Assembly: GCA_900545495.1 (NCBI GenBank)
Contig: UQZJ01000006.1
Span: forward strand, 1 to 64,000
DNA: 64,000 bases
Direction of reading: 5' to 3'
Source: an uncultured Eubacteriales bacterium
GTDB taxonomy: Bacteria > Bacillota > Clostridia > Oscillospirales > Oscillospiraceae
Shown here: positions 1 through 8,129 of the stretch, in pieces
Layout of the letters: each line of letters begins with the position of its first letter
Numbering within the stretch: position 1 is the stretch's first letter
The notes under the pieces: generated by a model
What the model was told of the DNA's origin: nothing
Database searches by the model: none
The model's input: the letters and a program-made list of their open reading frames with translations, nothing else
Translations under genes and position numbers: made by a program

Positions 1-749
1 ATTTCGTTGCTACCCAGCCGCTGAATAACCTGTGCAGTAGAACGGTCAACTATATATCCGCGGCGCCCACGGCTCTTAAAGGTGATTTTCCTCTTGCAGT
101 GTGGGCAAACGCCTTCGCCGTTGTGCTTGGCTTCAGCGACCGATACATTATGCTTGCAGGCAGTACAGTATGCGTTTTTCGGCGCTTTTCCCTTGGCATA
201 ATCATAGAAGATATAATGCGGCAGGGTCTCTCTGTGCATAAAGCCTTTGATGTCCCTGGGTAATGCGCCTACCGGTTTCATCCGCTCGATAATCCTGCGC
301 TGCTTTTTCAGTTCATTTTCCCGTTGCTTTTTCCGCAGCAGATCCAACTGAAACAGGCAGAGGCTTTCAAATCCTTTTTGCTTTTCGGACTGACAATATC
401 TCGTGACCCGTCTCTCGTCGGCCTGGGAATAGAAAGAGCATTTGTCCCTGAAAAAGTAATCCTTTCCGAGGTTCTCAAACATAGACTGCTGCCAGCGTGT
501 GCCTTTATCATCGGTGCATAAGGTGATATAGCCGCCTTTCTGCTGAAACATTGTCCAACGAGGGGTATGATTTCCGGCCAGCACACTTTCCTTTGCGTAG
601 ATATACAGTACCAGCGTGCGCTGATGGTCGATGTTTTTGATCGCCGTGCGCACCACATACTTCACCTGATCGGCACAGAAAATGCCGTTTTTCGGGTTAG
701 GACTGTTGCTCGGTATTGCAAATTTGCGCAAGACTCTTTTATTCATCAT
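1..749 (-). CDS. PcfJ-like protein, N-terminal part (continues beyond the window)
   Basis: About 249 residues are visible, with no stop before the window edge. The protein begins MMNKRVLRKF and has a charged helical stretch (LLRKKQRENELKKQRR) followed by a probable zinc ribbon made of two CxxC pairs (CTAC and CPHC) and a basic patch (KSRGRRG). These features fit PcfJ-like proteins, found next to PcfK in conjugative elements such as the enterococcal plasmid pCF10; their biochemical role is not established. The start overlaps the stop of the PcfK-like gene in an ATGA arrangement, with GAGGTG as ribosome binding site, so the two are translationally coupled. The family call rests on the zinc-ribbon pattern and the neighbour. 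Confidence 0.7.
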   Translation of the reverse strand, partial: MMNKRVLRKFAIPSNSPNPKNGIFCADQVKYVVRTAIKNIDHQRTLVLYIYAKESVLAGNHTPRWTMFQQKGGYITLCTDDKGTRWQQSMFENLGKDYFFRDKCSFYSQADERRVTRYCQSEKQKGFESLCLFQLDLLRKKQRENELKKQRRIIERMKPVGALPRDIKGFMHRETLPHYIFYDYAKGKAPKNAYCTACKHNVSVAEAKHNGEGVCPHCKRKITFKSRGRRGYIVDRSTAQVIQRLGSNE

Positions 750-1501
750 GCGCCCACCTCAAACAAATTCATCTGCGTGCTATCGTTCGGGTGATCCTCT
801 GCCGGCGGCTCCTTTAGGGGAGCCGACTTTTTCTTGTCGGCTTTCTTATTGGATCTCGGAGCCGGCTTTCCGGGATAGGGCTTCGGAACGAATTTTTCCT
901 CCTTTTCCTTGTCTTCCTCTGCGTCCATATCCATAAAGTATTCTTCGGCCCAGAGATAGCACATATCATCTGGCACATCACAGCCATAACCGCCTGCGAT
1001 CGGCTTTTCGTCGTTGTCCTTCATTTCCTGCTCGGCAAACTCCTTGGCTTTGCGGGTAATGTAACGGAAACAACGGATCATATTCTTGCGGGGGTGCATG
1101 ACCTGCCGGGCAAACTCCGGTTCGCTGAGGCACTTAGTCTGAATATGCTCGGTCACGCATTGCTTCATATTGCGGCGGGTCAGTCGCTCGGCGTCATCAC
1201 CGACACGCTTCATCGAAGCTATCATGACCTCATCATCACCCATAGCTACGGCGTTTTCCCAGGCAGCCTGTTCAGCTTCGGCTTTTTTGCGCTGTTTTTG
1301 CTCCCATTCGGCTTTGCGCTTGGCTTCGGCCTCCTCGTGAGCACGGCGCTTTTCGTCCTCGGCTGCAGTATCCTGCATTCGCTGAAGCACTTCCTGTGCA
1401 GCTTCGGCTTCCGCCTGCTGCCGCTGATCATCTCTTTGTTCCGCGATAGTCGCCAGATCGGCGCCTTTTTTCAATTCCGTATTGTTGGTATCAACACTCA
1501 T
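746..1501 (-). CDS. PcfK-like protein (family related to the Cas9 inhibitor AcrIIA9)
   Basis: This 251-aa protein has a long Ala/Glu/Lys-rich coiled-coil segment (about residues 20-90) and a C-terminal region with the pattern YITRKAKEFAEQE, then GYGCDVPDD and YLWAEEYF, and an acidic EEDKEKEEKF tail. This pattern matches my recollection of the PcfK-like family of conjugative elements, to which the type II-A anti-CRISPR AcrIIA9 belongs. It may therefore protect the incoming element from Cas9, but inhibition is inferred from family membership only. A good AGGAGG site precedes the start. The gene lies between the primase-like gene and the PcfJ-like gene, whose start it overlaps. Confidence 0.65.
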   Translation of the reverse strand: MSVDTNNTELKKGADLATIAEQRDDQRQQAEAEAAQEVLQRMQDTAAEDEKRRAHEEAEAKRKAEWEQKQRKKAEAEQAAWENAVAMGDDEVMIASMKRVGDDAERLTRRNMKQCVTEHIQTKCLSEPEFARQVMHPRKNMIRCFRYITRKAKEFAEQEMKDNDEKPIAGGYGCDVPDDMCYLWAEEYFMDMDAEEDKEKEEKFVPKPYPGKPAPRSNKKADKKKSAPLKEPPAEDHPNDSTQMNLFEVGA

Positions 1502-1524
1502 AAAATGTTCCTCCTATAAAAATA

Positions 1525-1558
1525 GGGATACAGCGCAGTTTTACCCACGCTGTATCCC
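1525..1558 (-). terminator. Intercistronic hairpin with T-rich tail
   Basis: A perfect 11-bp inverted repeat (GGGATACAGCG with its complement) spans a 12-base loop and is followed on the minus strand by TATTTTTAT, just before the ribosome binding site of the PcfK-like gene. It could be a partial terminator that lowers expression of the last genes, or a processing or stability hairpin. Confidence 0.5.
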
Positions 1559-1589
1559 ATTCTTGACCTATAGCCGTTTCCGGCTGTTC

Positions 1590-3266
1590 CTATTTCTTTG
1601 CGAGCATCGGAGAAAACTTCACCGGACAAAAACCGTCTGTGTCACGGTAGAAATAACGCCGTCCCGTGTCGTCATACAGTTCTATCACATCGGATGGGGC
1701 GACACTCCTGCCACGGTAATCCTTCGGCAGAACATCTCCGAAAAGCTCGGCAATGCGTGTGAGCCGCCCTGTATCACTCTCCGTTTCCTCACAATGCAGC
1801 ATACCGTCATGTATCAGACTATATTGCGCCGCCGGCGGGTATTCGTGACCTGCTTTTTGCAGTTCTTTTATTCCGCCGAAGGCAAAGGGAATGACCTTGT
1901 AAAGACTGACCTCCAACTGGTATATCCGAAACCGTTGCTCCTGCCTTTGCGACAGCAACCGACCTTCAAACTCGTCGGAGCTTCTGACGAATAAAGAATA
2001 CTCTTCCTCCGTCAGTCCGAGATATTCATGCAGTTCGCACGCACATTCCGTGCTTTCGTGCCACTGTGCAATATCATCGTCGATCGCATCAAAGTCACAA
2101 AGACCGTACATAAATCTTTGCCTGAAATTCTTCCTGCTATCCTCCTTTGTGTGGGCATTTCGCTTTAAGGCAAGCTGCCAGTCGTCAACGCCCTTATAAT
2201 TCGGATTCCAGTTAAGTCCACGGCACACCATGCCGTATTTCCTTGCCAATTCGTGCAGCTTCAAGGCGCCCTTGCAGGCTGCTTCATTCCGATATTTGTC
2301 CATATCCTCCGATTCAATAATCGTATGCGTACCGTTCTCCGCCAGTTCTTTCAGCAGAAACTCCAGCTGCGCCATATTGTTGACGCCGGCCGTAGCGGCA
2401 AAGGAACGGTTCATCAGATAATGGGCAATGTCGGATTTCAAAAGTCCTTCCGTCACATAGACCACGCCTGCATTCGGATCACCGACAAAATGCGCAGGGC
2501 TTCCGGAGGAGGTGCCTTTCGGCTTACCGGCAGACGAAAACCAGATGTATTTGGCTCCGTCCTTTTCCGGTGGATCATCCTCATTCTTCAGCGGCACATC
2601 CAAACGGATCTGAAAGCCGCTGATAAGACCTTGCCTTGTCCGTGCTGGGATCATAATGCCGGCGGTATAGGTGGAGCTTGCAATCGTCCACTGACCGTCT
2701 TTTTGATAAAATCCCGGCACGCCATCCAGCTGATGCCCGTTTTGCAGAAGCCGGTTTGCCAATGAACGGCACATATAGAAGGGAGGCATACTCTTGTAGC
2801 CCAACCTCTCAATCTGTTCGTCCGGCAAGCCTCTGACCGTTTGCAGATGCGCACGGTGCTCCTTGGATAGCGTCAGCATAGCAAGAAGTGCGGTATAGGT
2901 TTTATGGCGCACGGCAATATCGGCAACAGGCGCAGCTTCGGCGGGCGTTTCCTTCGGCTTATCCGGGTACTTGACCGCATGATCCGAAAGGTTTACTCCG
3001 TTGAGCAGCGCATCGCTGATTTCCCGATAGGCAGCGCTCGTACTGATGCTATGCACCTTTGCGTATAAAGCCAGCATACCGCCGCTTTCATCGCAGTAAT
3101 TGCACCGCCAGGTATCGGTCTGCGTGTTGATGTGCATTTTCCCTCGCTTGTCATTACAGATAGGACAATCCACATAAAACCCTTGCGGGCTCGGCCGCCG
3201 TATCCGCAAGTGAAGCAGTTCCGCCACATCCGTTATGTCGAACGGAAAATCATGCGGCTGGCTCAT
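1590..3266 (-). CDS. Primase-like protein with CHC2-type zinc finger and DUF3854/Toprim-like region
   Basis: The N-terminus has a primase-type zinc finger (CPIC near residue 38 and CNYC near residue 57, flanking RGKMHINT). The middle has a Toprim-like segment (VVYVTEGLLKSD, then IIESEDMDKYRNEA) and a KGVDDW motif, as in DUF3854 proteins of plasmids and conjugative elements. The likely role is priming DNA synthesis during element transfer or replication. I chose the ATG preceded by AGGAGG at a 7-base spacing; a TTG two codons upstream would lie too close to that site. The C-terminal 150 residues are not recognised. The gene lies 36 bases downstream of the 301-aa gene in the same operon. Confidence 0.75.
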   Translation of the reverse strand: MSQPHDFPFDITDVAELLHLRIRRPSPQGFYVDCPICNDKRGKMHINTQTDTWRCNYCDESGGMLALYAKVHSISTSAAYREISDALLNGVNLSDHAVKYPDKPKETPAEAAPVADIAVRHKTYTALLAMLTLSKEHRAHLQTVRGLPDEQIERLGYKSMPPFYMCRSLANRLLQNGHQLDGVPGFYQKDGQWTIASSTYTAGIMIPARTRQGLISGFQIRLDVPLKNEDDPPEKDGAKYIWFSSAGKPKGTSSGSPAHFVGDPNAGVVYVTEGLLKSDIAHYLMNRSFAATAGVNNMAQLEFLLKELAENGTHTIIESEDMDKYRNEAACKGALKLHELARKYGMVCRGLNWNPNYKGVDDWQLALKRNAHTKEDSRKNFRQRFMYGLCDFDAIDDDIAQWHESTECACELHEYLGLTEEEYSLFVRSSDEFEGRLLSQRQEQRFRIYQLEVSLYKVIPFAFGGIKELQKAGHEYPPAAQYSLIHDGMLHCEETESDTGRLTRIAELFGDVLPKDYRGRSVAPSDVIELYDDTGRRYFYRDTDGFCPVKFSPMLAKK

Positions 3267-3302
3267 GAACAAGCCTCCTTTCTAAAGAAATATCGGTGAA
3301 AG

Positions 3303-4208
3303 TCAGCTTGCTCTCTGCATTTCATCCAAAGATGCCTGCATAATCGTTGCTGCCGCACGAAGAATGTTATCATTGCCGGAATAGCCGTTGATGTACCATT
3401 TCAGGCTCGCAGGGCGGCGGTCAGCTACTTGCGACATTGCCCAGCCCTTGCAGGTGCCAAGCGGCACGATCACATTGCCGGCTTCTTCGTAGGTCATCAT
3501 GGAGCAGATCGCATCGACCGGCATATCCGCAGAATAAGTCGGCGCTGCCGTATCGGTATCGGCGGTTTCTTCCTCAATTTCTTCACCCTCGGCTTCTTCC
3601 GTGACCGGAGCCAAAGGTTCCATGACCTCTGCGGTCGGAACTTCTGCAACGGTTTCCTGAACAGCCAGGGCTTCCTGCGCAGGCTCGTTGTTCACTTCTG
3701 TAGCTACCTCAGCAACCGTAACCGGTGCTGCTGGGGTGACTTGCTCCGTCGTAGCGGTTTCCGCTACTGTCGTCTGCTCTTTGACGGTTTCGGCTGCTTT
3801 CTCTGCGTTCACTGCAGGTGCGGCAGCAGAAAACTGCACGCCAAATCCAGCGTCCGATAATGCCTGGTCGATGGCAGCGTGCTGCGCCGACTCAATATAC
3901 AGACCGCCCAGAGTGGCTTTCGCCTCTCTTTGGGCAATGAAGCTGGATCTCGGCTGTGCGTCGTTCTTGTCGAAATACACACGGGCCTCGATGATCGCCA
4001 GCTGATCCGTAATCTTGAGGGAGGACAGCTTGATCCTGCCGTTCGGATATTTCAGGCGGAACCAGAGCTTTTTGTATTTGAGGTCAAGAACCTTTTCGCC
4101 CTTGGTCGTTCTGCGCAGAAATTTGAGCGGGTCAAAGCCCTGCACCTTGTTCAGTTCGGAAACCACAGGGACAGATTCATACATCGTTGCACTTTGATTT
4201 GTATTCAT
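3303..4208 (-). CDS. Element-encoded protein of unknown function with Ala/Glu/Val-rich linker
   Basis: This 301-aa protein is not recognised with certainty. Residues 1-105 form a compact globular part (KFLRRTTKGEKVLDLKYKKL). A low-complexity Ala/Glu/Thr/Val linker spans about residues 125-225. The C-terminus (GTCKGWAMSQVADRRPASLKW) resembles the short module found at the end of some exonuclease-X-like and DNA-repair proteins, which reads roughly as FGKYKG..L..... P.YLKWL. It lies between the RecD2-like helicase and the primase, so a role in DNA processing is plausible. The codon use and position match the rest of the operon. Confidence 0.6.
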   Translation of the reverse strand: MNTNQSATMYESVPVVSELNKVQGFDPLKFLRRTTKGEKVLDLKYKKLWFRLKYPNGRIKLSSLKITDQLAIIEARVYFDKNDAQPRSSFIAQREAKATLGGLYIESAQHAAIDQALSDAGFGVQFSAAAPAVNAEKAAETVKEQTTVAETATTEQVTPAAPVTVAEVATEVNNEPAQEALAVQETVAEVPTAEVMEPLAPVTEEAEGEEIEEETADTDTAAPTYSADMPVDAICSMMTYEEAGNVIVPLGTCKGWAMSQVADRRPASLKWYINGYSGNDNILRAAATIMQASLDEMQRAS

Positions 4209-4235
4209 ACGGGAAATCTCCTTTCATAAATAAAC

Positions 4236-4272
4236 ACGAAGCACTCCTGCACTTTTCTGCAAGCCGCTTCGT
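4236..4272 (-). repeat. Intercistronic inverted repeat
   Basis: A 7-bp outer stem (ACGAAGC/GCTTCGT) encloses a second small TGCA/TGCA stem, directly between the RecD2-like gene and the 301-aa gene. On the minus strand it is followed by GTTTATTT. It may stabilise or partly terminate the operon transcript. Confidence 0.45.
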
Positions 4273-4273
4273 A

Positions 4274-6520
4274 TCAACTGACCTTTTTCAATTCATTTTG
4301 GCGGGTAAAGGCTTTCAGATATTTGCCGATACGCTCGCCAAGCTGCGTATTTCGTTTTCCGGTGGCCTTTTTGAGAATCGCCATGATCAGCGTTTTCTTC
4401 TGACCGACCGGGATGACCTGCTCCTTCGCACGGGTGATCGCCGTGTAGACGATGTTCCGATTCAGCATAATGTAATGGCTGCGAAGAATAGGCATGATTA
4501 CAATATCAAATTCCGAGCCCATCGCCTTATGCACGGTAGTCGCATAAGCCAATTCCATATGGCTCATTTCTTCCATACCGTATTCGGCAATGCGGTCGCC
4601 GGAAAATTCAATCGTCACGTCCATTTCATTCTTTGCATTGCGCCCCATTTTGCGAATATAGCCGATGTCACCGTTGGACGCCTTCGCATTGTTTTTCGTC
4701 TGCATCACCTTGTCGCCCACACGGAAGTAGTGGCTGCCGACCTTCAGATCGGCAAACTCATCTCTCGCCGGATTGACAAGCTCACGGATGGCGGCGTTAA
4801 GCTGCTCGACCGAAGCCGGCCCTTCCGAACGGAACGGGGAGAGTATCTGCACCTTTTCAATTCCGTGCAAAGCGACCTGTTCACAGAAGCTCCTGCAAAT
4901 AAGGTCAGCGGCTTCCTCCTGCGTCTGGCACTTTACAAACTGAAAATCTTCGCCGTACTGAAGGTCGATATTTGCCTCATTGATGCGCTTTGCGTTATAG
5001 GCAATGAGACTTCCTTTTTTCTGACGGAAGATCTCGTTGAGCACCGTAACGGGGATAAGTCCGCTGTCAATCAGCTCACGGAAGACATCACCGGCACCCA
5101 CGCTTTGCAGCTGGTCCACATCACCGACCAGGATAACTCTCGTACCCATACGGACACGGCTGAAGAACTGCCTTGCCAGCCACATATCGATCATGGAGCT
5201 TTCGTCCACGATGATGAGGTCGGCGTCAAGCGGTTCTTTTTGCTTATCCTTTTGGATCGGTCCACTGTCGCCCAGAAGCCCTAAAAGGCTGTGCAGCGTT
5301 TTGGCGTCGTTTCTACCCGTGCTTTCTGCCATTCTTCGGCTGGCTCGTCCGGTCGGAGCGGCAAGCAAGATCTTCCCTTTGGGGTAGAGCATCTGAAAGA
5401 CCTCTATGATCGCCCGCAAGACTGTGGTTTTACCGGTACCGGGAGAGCCTGTGATGATAGACAGATTACTGCGAAAAGCCATATACACCGCCTCGCTTTG
5501 CCTTTGTGAAAGGGCAAGACCGAGGTTTTTGCGGACATATTCGAGTGATTCGGATATATCCAGCGTGACCGGCGGTACAGCCAGCATTTCCGCAATTTTC
5601 CGGGCGGTTTCATCCTCCTGCACGAAAACATTGCTCTGATAGATGTTGCCGTTGCTTGAAACGATCTCACCCTTGAGGATCATATCCTGAACAACGGCGT
5701 CCACTTCCTCGGGCGTGACCTTGACCTGTCCATCGGTAATATTCTCATTGAGCAGCTTCACACCCGTTTTCGCAAGCGCATCTTCTTCCAGAAAAAGATG
5801 GCCTTTTTCGTTGCGCCCCGTATCCAATGCCGCAAATACGGCGCCGTGGATCCGCATAGGAGAATTCAGCGGCAGATCGCCCTTGCGGACGATGGCATCG
5901 ACTCTCTTAAATCCGAATCCGGATACCTGGCACAATTCATAGGGGTTCTTTTGCAGAATGTCTACGCTGCGGGAGCCGAAATGCTCATAAATCTTCATGG
6001 CCGTTACCGGCGTGACATTAAATGGGGTCAGCAGGATCATCAGATCCCGCACGCACCGGCTTTCCGCATAGGAGGCTTTGATGTCCTCCAGCTTATCCGG
6101 GGTGATTCCTCGAATCTCCAGCAGTCGCTCCGGCTCGTTTTCCAGCACACGCAATGCGTCGGCACCGAAGCGGTTTACGATCAATGCGGCAGTCTTTTCA
6201 CCGACGCCTTTGATCAGCCGGGAGGAAAGATAACCGTATACGCCCTCTTTGGTCTGCGGCACGATCTCCTCGCACTTATCGACCTGCAGCTGAACACCGT
6301 GTTTTCCGTTCTCCCATTCGCCGTCCAGGATCATGCTCACCTTATCGGTTTGAGGCAATTCATACCCGACGGCGATAAACCGGATCATATTGTCCCGGTG
6401 ATGGTAAGCACTTCGTGCCTGCTGCGGTACGCTTTGGTCGGAGGTTTTCACGCTGATAATGCAATACTTATTGCTCGGATTATAGAAGATCGTCCGGTCA
6501 TAAGTCCCGACATACCCCAC
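4274..6520 (-). CDS. recD2: RecD2-like SF1B DNA helicase
   Basis: The 748-aa protein has the RecD2 layout: an N-terminal OB-like domain, helix-hairpin-helix repeats (LIKGVGEKTAALIV near 105, EIRGITPDKL near 137), and a helicase core with Walker A GSPGTGKTT near residue 358, Walker B LIIVDESSMID, GDVDQLQSVGAGDV, and a C-terminal VHKAMGSEFD motif. RecD2 enzymes unwind DNA 5' to 3' without RecBC; here it probably serves element recombination or replication along with the neighbouring exonuclease. The start is GTG with AGGAG nine bases upstream. Length is normal for RecD2. Confidence 0.92.
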   Translation of the reverse strand: MGYVGTYDRTIFYNPSNKYCIISVKTSDQSVPQQARSAYHHRDNMIRFIAVGYELPQTDKVSMILDGEWENGKHGVQLQVDKCEEIVPQTKEGVYGYLSSRLIKGVGEKTAALIVNRFGADALRVLENEPERLLEIRGITPDKLEDIKASYAESRCVRDLMILLTPFNVTPVTAMKIYEHFGSRSVDILQKNPYELCQVSGFGFKRVDAIVRKGDLPLNSPMRIHGAVFAALDTGRNEKGHLFLEEDALAKTGVKLLNENITDGQVKVTPEEVDAVVQDMILKGEIVSSNGNIYQSNVFVQEDETARKIAEMLAVPPVTLDISESLEYVRKNLGLALSQRQSEAVYMAFRSNLSIITGSPGTGKTTVLRAIIEVFQMLYPKGKILLAAPTGRASRRMAESTGRNDAKTLHSLLGLLGDSGPIQKDKQKEPLDADLIIVDESSMIDMWLARQFFSRVRMGTRVILVGDVDQLQSVGAGDVFRELIDSGLIPVTVLNEIFRQKKGSLIAYNAKRINEANIDLQYGEDFQFVKCQTQEEAADLICRSFCEQVALHGIEKVQILSPFRSEGPASVEQLNAAIRELVNPARDEFADLKVGSHYFRVGDKVMQTKNNAKASNGDIGYIRKMGRNAKNEMDVTIEFSGDRIAEYGMEEMSHMELAYATTVHKAMGSEFDIVIMPILRSHYIMLNRNIVYTAITRAKEQVIPVGQKKTLIMAILKKATGKRNTQLGERIGKYLKAFTRQNELKKVS

Positions 6521-6587
6521 GGTTCACCACTCCTTTCTCGTTTTCTTTCTGTGCATCGTTTTTCATCTGCACCATCCTTTCTTCCGT

Positions 6588-7643
6588 TTATGCCGCCTCG
6601 TCAAATTTGCGCTTTACATAGAAGCGGCGGCTTTCCGATACCGTCACATAATCCTCATAAATATCGGGATGCTGTGCTTTCAGCCGTATCAGATTTTCCT
6701 TGCCGATGTCGGGCTTTCTCGTAGGCTTGTAGCTGATGGAATAGGAAACGCCGCCGCTGTTTGCCGTAGCCGTGCAGCTTCGTCCCATTTCCGCCACAAT
6801 GCGCCCTTGCAGCCGTTTCATCTCGTTTTCGACCCGCTTGACCTCACGGTTCAATTCCGACTTTTCCGCCTGCAGCTCGGTATAGCGCACCAGACTGCTT
6901 GCCAGCGGCACACTCAGCTCGATCTCAGGGGCGTTTTCGTCGGCAGGGCCGAAGTGACGCCGAACGCTTTCAAGCGTCAGCTCACCGTCCTCTGTGTACG
7001 GCGGCGGTGTCTGTGTCAGAACATGGTAGTTCCAGAAGTTGCCCTCCAGAGCGATCATTTCCGCCTCGTAATCCGGGTCACGCTCAATGTGCCGGATGAT
7101 GACTTCATTTTCGTTATTGCCGTAAAGGCAGCAGAAGTACACCTCATCCATATTCATCACGCACATATAATGGCGGCCCTGGATCTCGTAGTTGACGGGA
7201 ACGATCTCCTGTCCGTCGCACCACCAATGATCCTTGGCGTTGTAGTTTGTGGTCTTGATCTCAAGGATCGCCGTTTTGCCGTTTGGCAATCGGATGAAGT
7301 AATCAATGTCTGCCAGCATATAGGTGTAGACCGGGTGATAAAACATCTTCTTCACCTGATAGATCTCAAAACCTGTTTTCACATGGAAAATCTCAGCGAC
7401 CAGATCCTCAAGCAAATGCCCGACCTTCTTTTGCACCCAGTTGCTTTCGCCGTCCTCATACGATACGACTTTGAGTTTGTCGTAGTAGAGGTCGCGGGCG
7501 GTCGCAAATGGGGACACACCTAAAATGGCAGCGGCGTCACTTCCGCCGATTCCTCTGCGGCGATATTCCAGCCATTCCTCCTCCGGCAGATCTGCCGTGT
7601 CAACCAAAACCAGCGGTTCGTAGGTACTCGTTGTGTTCGGCAT
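6588..7643 (-). CDS. YqaJ-type viral recombinase/exonuclease
   Basis: This 351-aa protein carries the lambda-exonuclease-like YqaJ nuclease pattern: RRRGIGGSDAAAILG near the start, a GHLLEDLVAE helix, and the catalytic core LADIDYF followed by AILEIKT and a QGRHYM glutamine motif. A long coiled coil (ELQAEKSELNREVKRVENEM) follows. Such proteins resect double-stranded ends for single-strand annealing recombination, usually with a RecT/Bet-like partner; none is visible here. I chose the internal ATG because GAGGTG lies 7 bases upstream and the start is one base after the stop of the 54-aa gene. An upstream in-frame ATG 16 codons earlier has a poor site. Confidence 0.88.
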   Translation of the reverse strand: MPNTTSTYEPLVLVDTADLPEEEWLEYRRRGIGGSDAAAILGVSPFATARDLYYDKLKVVSYEDGESNWVQKKVGHLLEDLVAEIFHVKTGFEIYQVKKMFYHPVYTYMLADIDYFIRLPNGKTAILEIKTTNYNAKDHWWCDGQEIVPVNYEIQGRHYMCVMNMDEVYFCCLYGNNENEVIIRHIERDPDYEAEMIALEGNFWNYHVLTQTPPPYTEDGELTLESVRRHFGPADENAPEIELSVPLASSLVRYTELQAEKSELNREVKRVENEMKRLQGRIVAEMGRSCTATANSGGVSYSISYKPTRKPDIGKENLIRLKAQHPDIYEDYVTVSESRRFYVKRKFDEAA

Positions 7644-7644
7644 A

Positions 7645-7809
7645 TTATGCACCTCGATTCTGAGGCTGATAAAGCCTTGTGCGAGAGACATATACCGTTT
7701 TCAGCGGGTACTTTGCAAGCTTTCTTGCCTCCTTTCTTTTTACCTGCTGCTTGAACACAGCAGGTCTGGACACTCTTCTGTGCGAGTGCCGATGGGTTCG
7801 TCTTTTCAT
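7645..7809 (-). CDS. Small basic protein, 54 aa
   Basis: A short frame begins MKRRTHRHSHRR and ends QPQNRGA, with about one third Arg/Lys/His. It has a ribosome binding site (AAGGCGG, 7 bases from ATG), and its TAA is separated from the YqaJ-gene ATG by one base, which suggests coupling. It would be the first full-length product of the element operon. The charge suggests nucleic-acid binding, but no family is recognised. It could also be a translated spacer that delivers ribosomes to the exonuclease start. Confidence 0.55.
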   Translation of the reverse strand: MKRRTHRHSHRRVSRPAVFKQQVKRKEARKLAKYPLKTVYVSRTRLYQPQNRGA

Positions 7810-7864
7810 TCGATTTCCGCCTTTCTAAAAATGTATTCCAAAAGCACGAAGGCTTTTTGGGCAT

Positions 7865-7942
7865 AAAAAAAGCGAGAACAACAGCCGATGCCTTTTCAGG
7901 CATTCATGTCCGTAATGAATTACGAACAGGTGTCATTCTCGC
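7865..7942 (-). ncRNA. Branched terminator-like leader structure (T2)
   Basis: In the minus-strand leader a 7-bp closing stem (GCGAGAA/TTCTCGC) encloses two hairpins: CGTAA-TTCA-TTACG and ATGCCT-GAAA-AGGCAT with a GNRA-type loop. Seven U residues follow directly. The whole is a compact three-way junction ending like an intrinsic terminator, about 55 bases before the start of the 54-aa gene. The stop codon of the leader peptide lies in the first inner hairpin, so translating ribosomes would reach into this structure. Confidence 0.65.
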
Positions 7943-7985
7943 AGAGGATATAAATATCCTTAAAAAATAAAAAATGCCAGTACAT
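7920..7985 (-). CDS. Leader peptide, 21 aa, in attenuator region
   Basis: The frame starts MYWHFLFFKD and ends CENDTCS. It has a ribosome binding site (GTGAGG, 6 bases from ATG). Its ATG lies in the loop of the first terminator hairpin, its codons read straight through that terminator's T-tract (His-Phe-Leu-Phe-Phe), and its TAA falls in the second structure. This geometry is expected if translation of the peptide prevents the first hairpin from forming, as in ribosome-coupled attenuation (for example the leader of tet(M) in Tn916). The peptide itself is probably not a functional product. Confidence 0.55.
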   Translation of the reverse strand: MYWHFLFFKDIYILCENDTCS

Positions 7986-7992
7986 AACCGGC
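7962..7992 (-). terminator. Leader terminator T1
   Basis: A 6-bp stem (GCCGGT with ACTGGC, one G-U pair) and a 5-base loop are followed by ATTTTTTATTTTTT on the minus strand. It lies about 100-130 bases after the predicted transcription start, so by default the element operon would stop here. The start codon of the leader peptide is in the loop and its ribosome binding site borders the 5' arm. Confidence 0.65.
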
Positions 7993-8037
7993 CTCACGGC
8001 ACAGTTATACTACTGACATACTGCAAACTTAACGATA

Positions 8038-8082
8038 TGTGCAATGCAGAAGCGTACTGCTGGTCCTTACGGACAACGCACA
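8038..8082 (-). ncRNA. Folded 5' domain of the element operon leader
   Basis: Just after the predicted start of transcription, a TGTGC/GCACA closing stem encloses a GTCC-GTAA-GGAC hairpin (GNRA loop) and a GCAG/CTGC hairpin. This is a second small three-way junction upstream of T1. Whether it senses a ligand or only folds independently cannot be told from sequence. Confidence 0.4.
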
Positions 8083-8100
8083 AAAATCAATTACAGAAGA

Positions 8101-8129
8101 AGTATAGCACAATATATCGTGTTTGTCAA
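8101..8129 (-). promoter_or_regulatory. Promoter of the element operon
   Basis: On the minus strand a perfect -35 hexamer TTGACA is separated by 17 bases from -10 TATACT, close to the sigma-A consensus. It faces the leader and the minus-strand operon down to the PcfJ-like gene. The spacer holds an AT-rich partial palindrome (ACGATATATTGTGC) that could be an operator. Confidence 0.85.
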
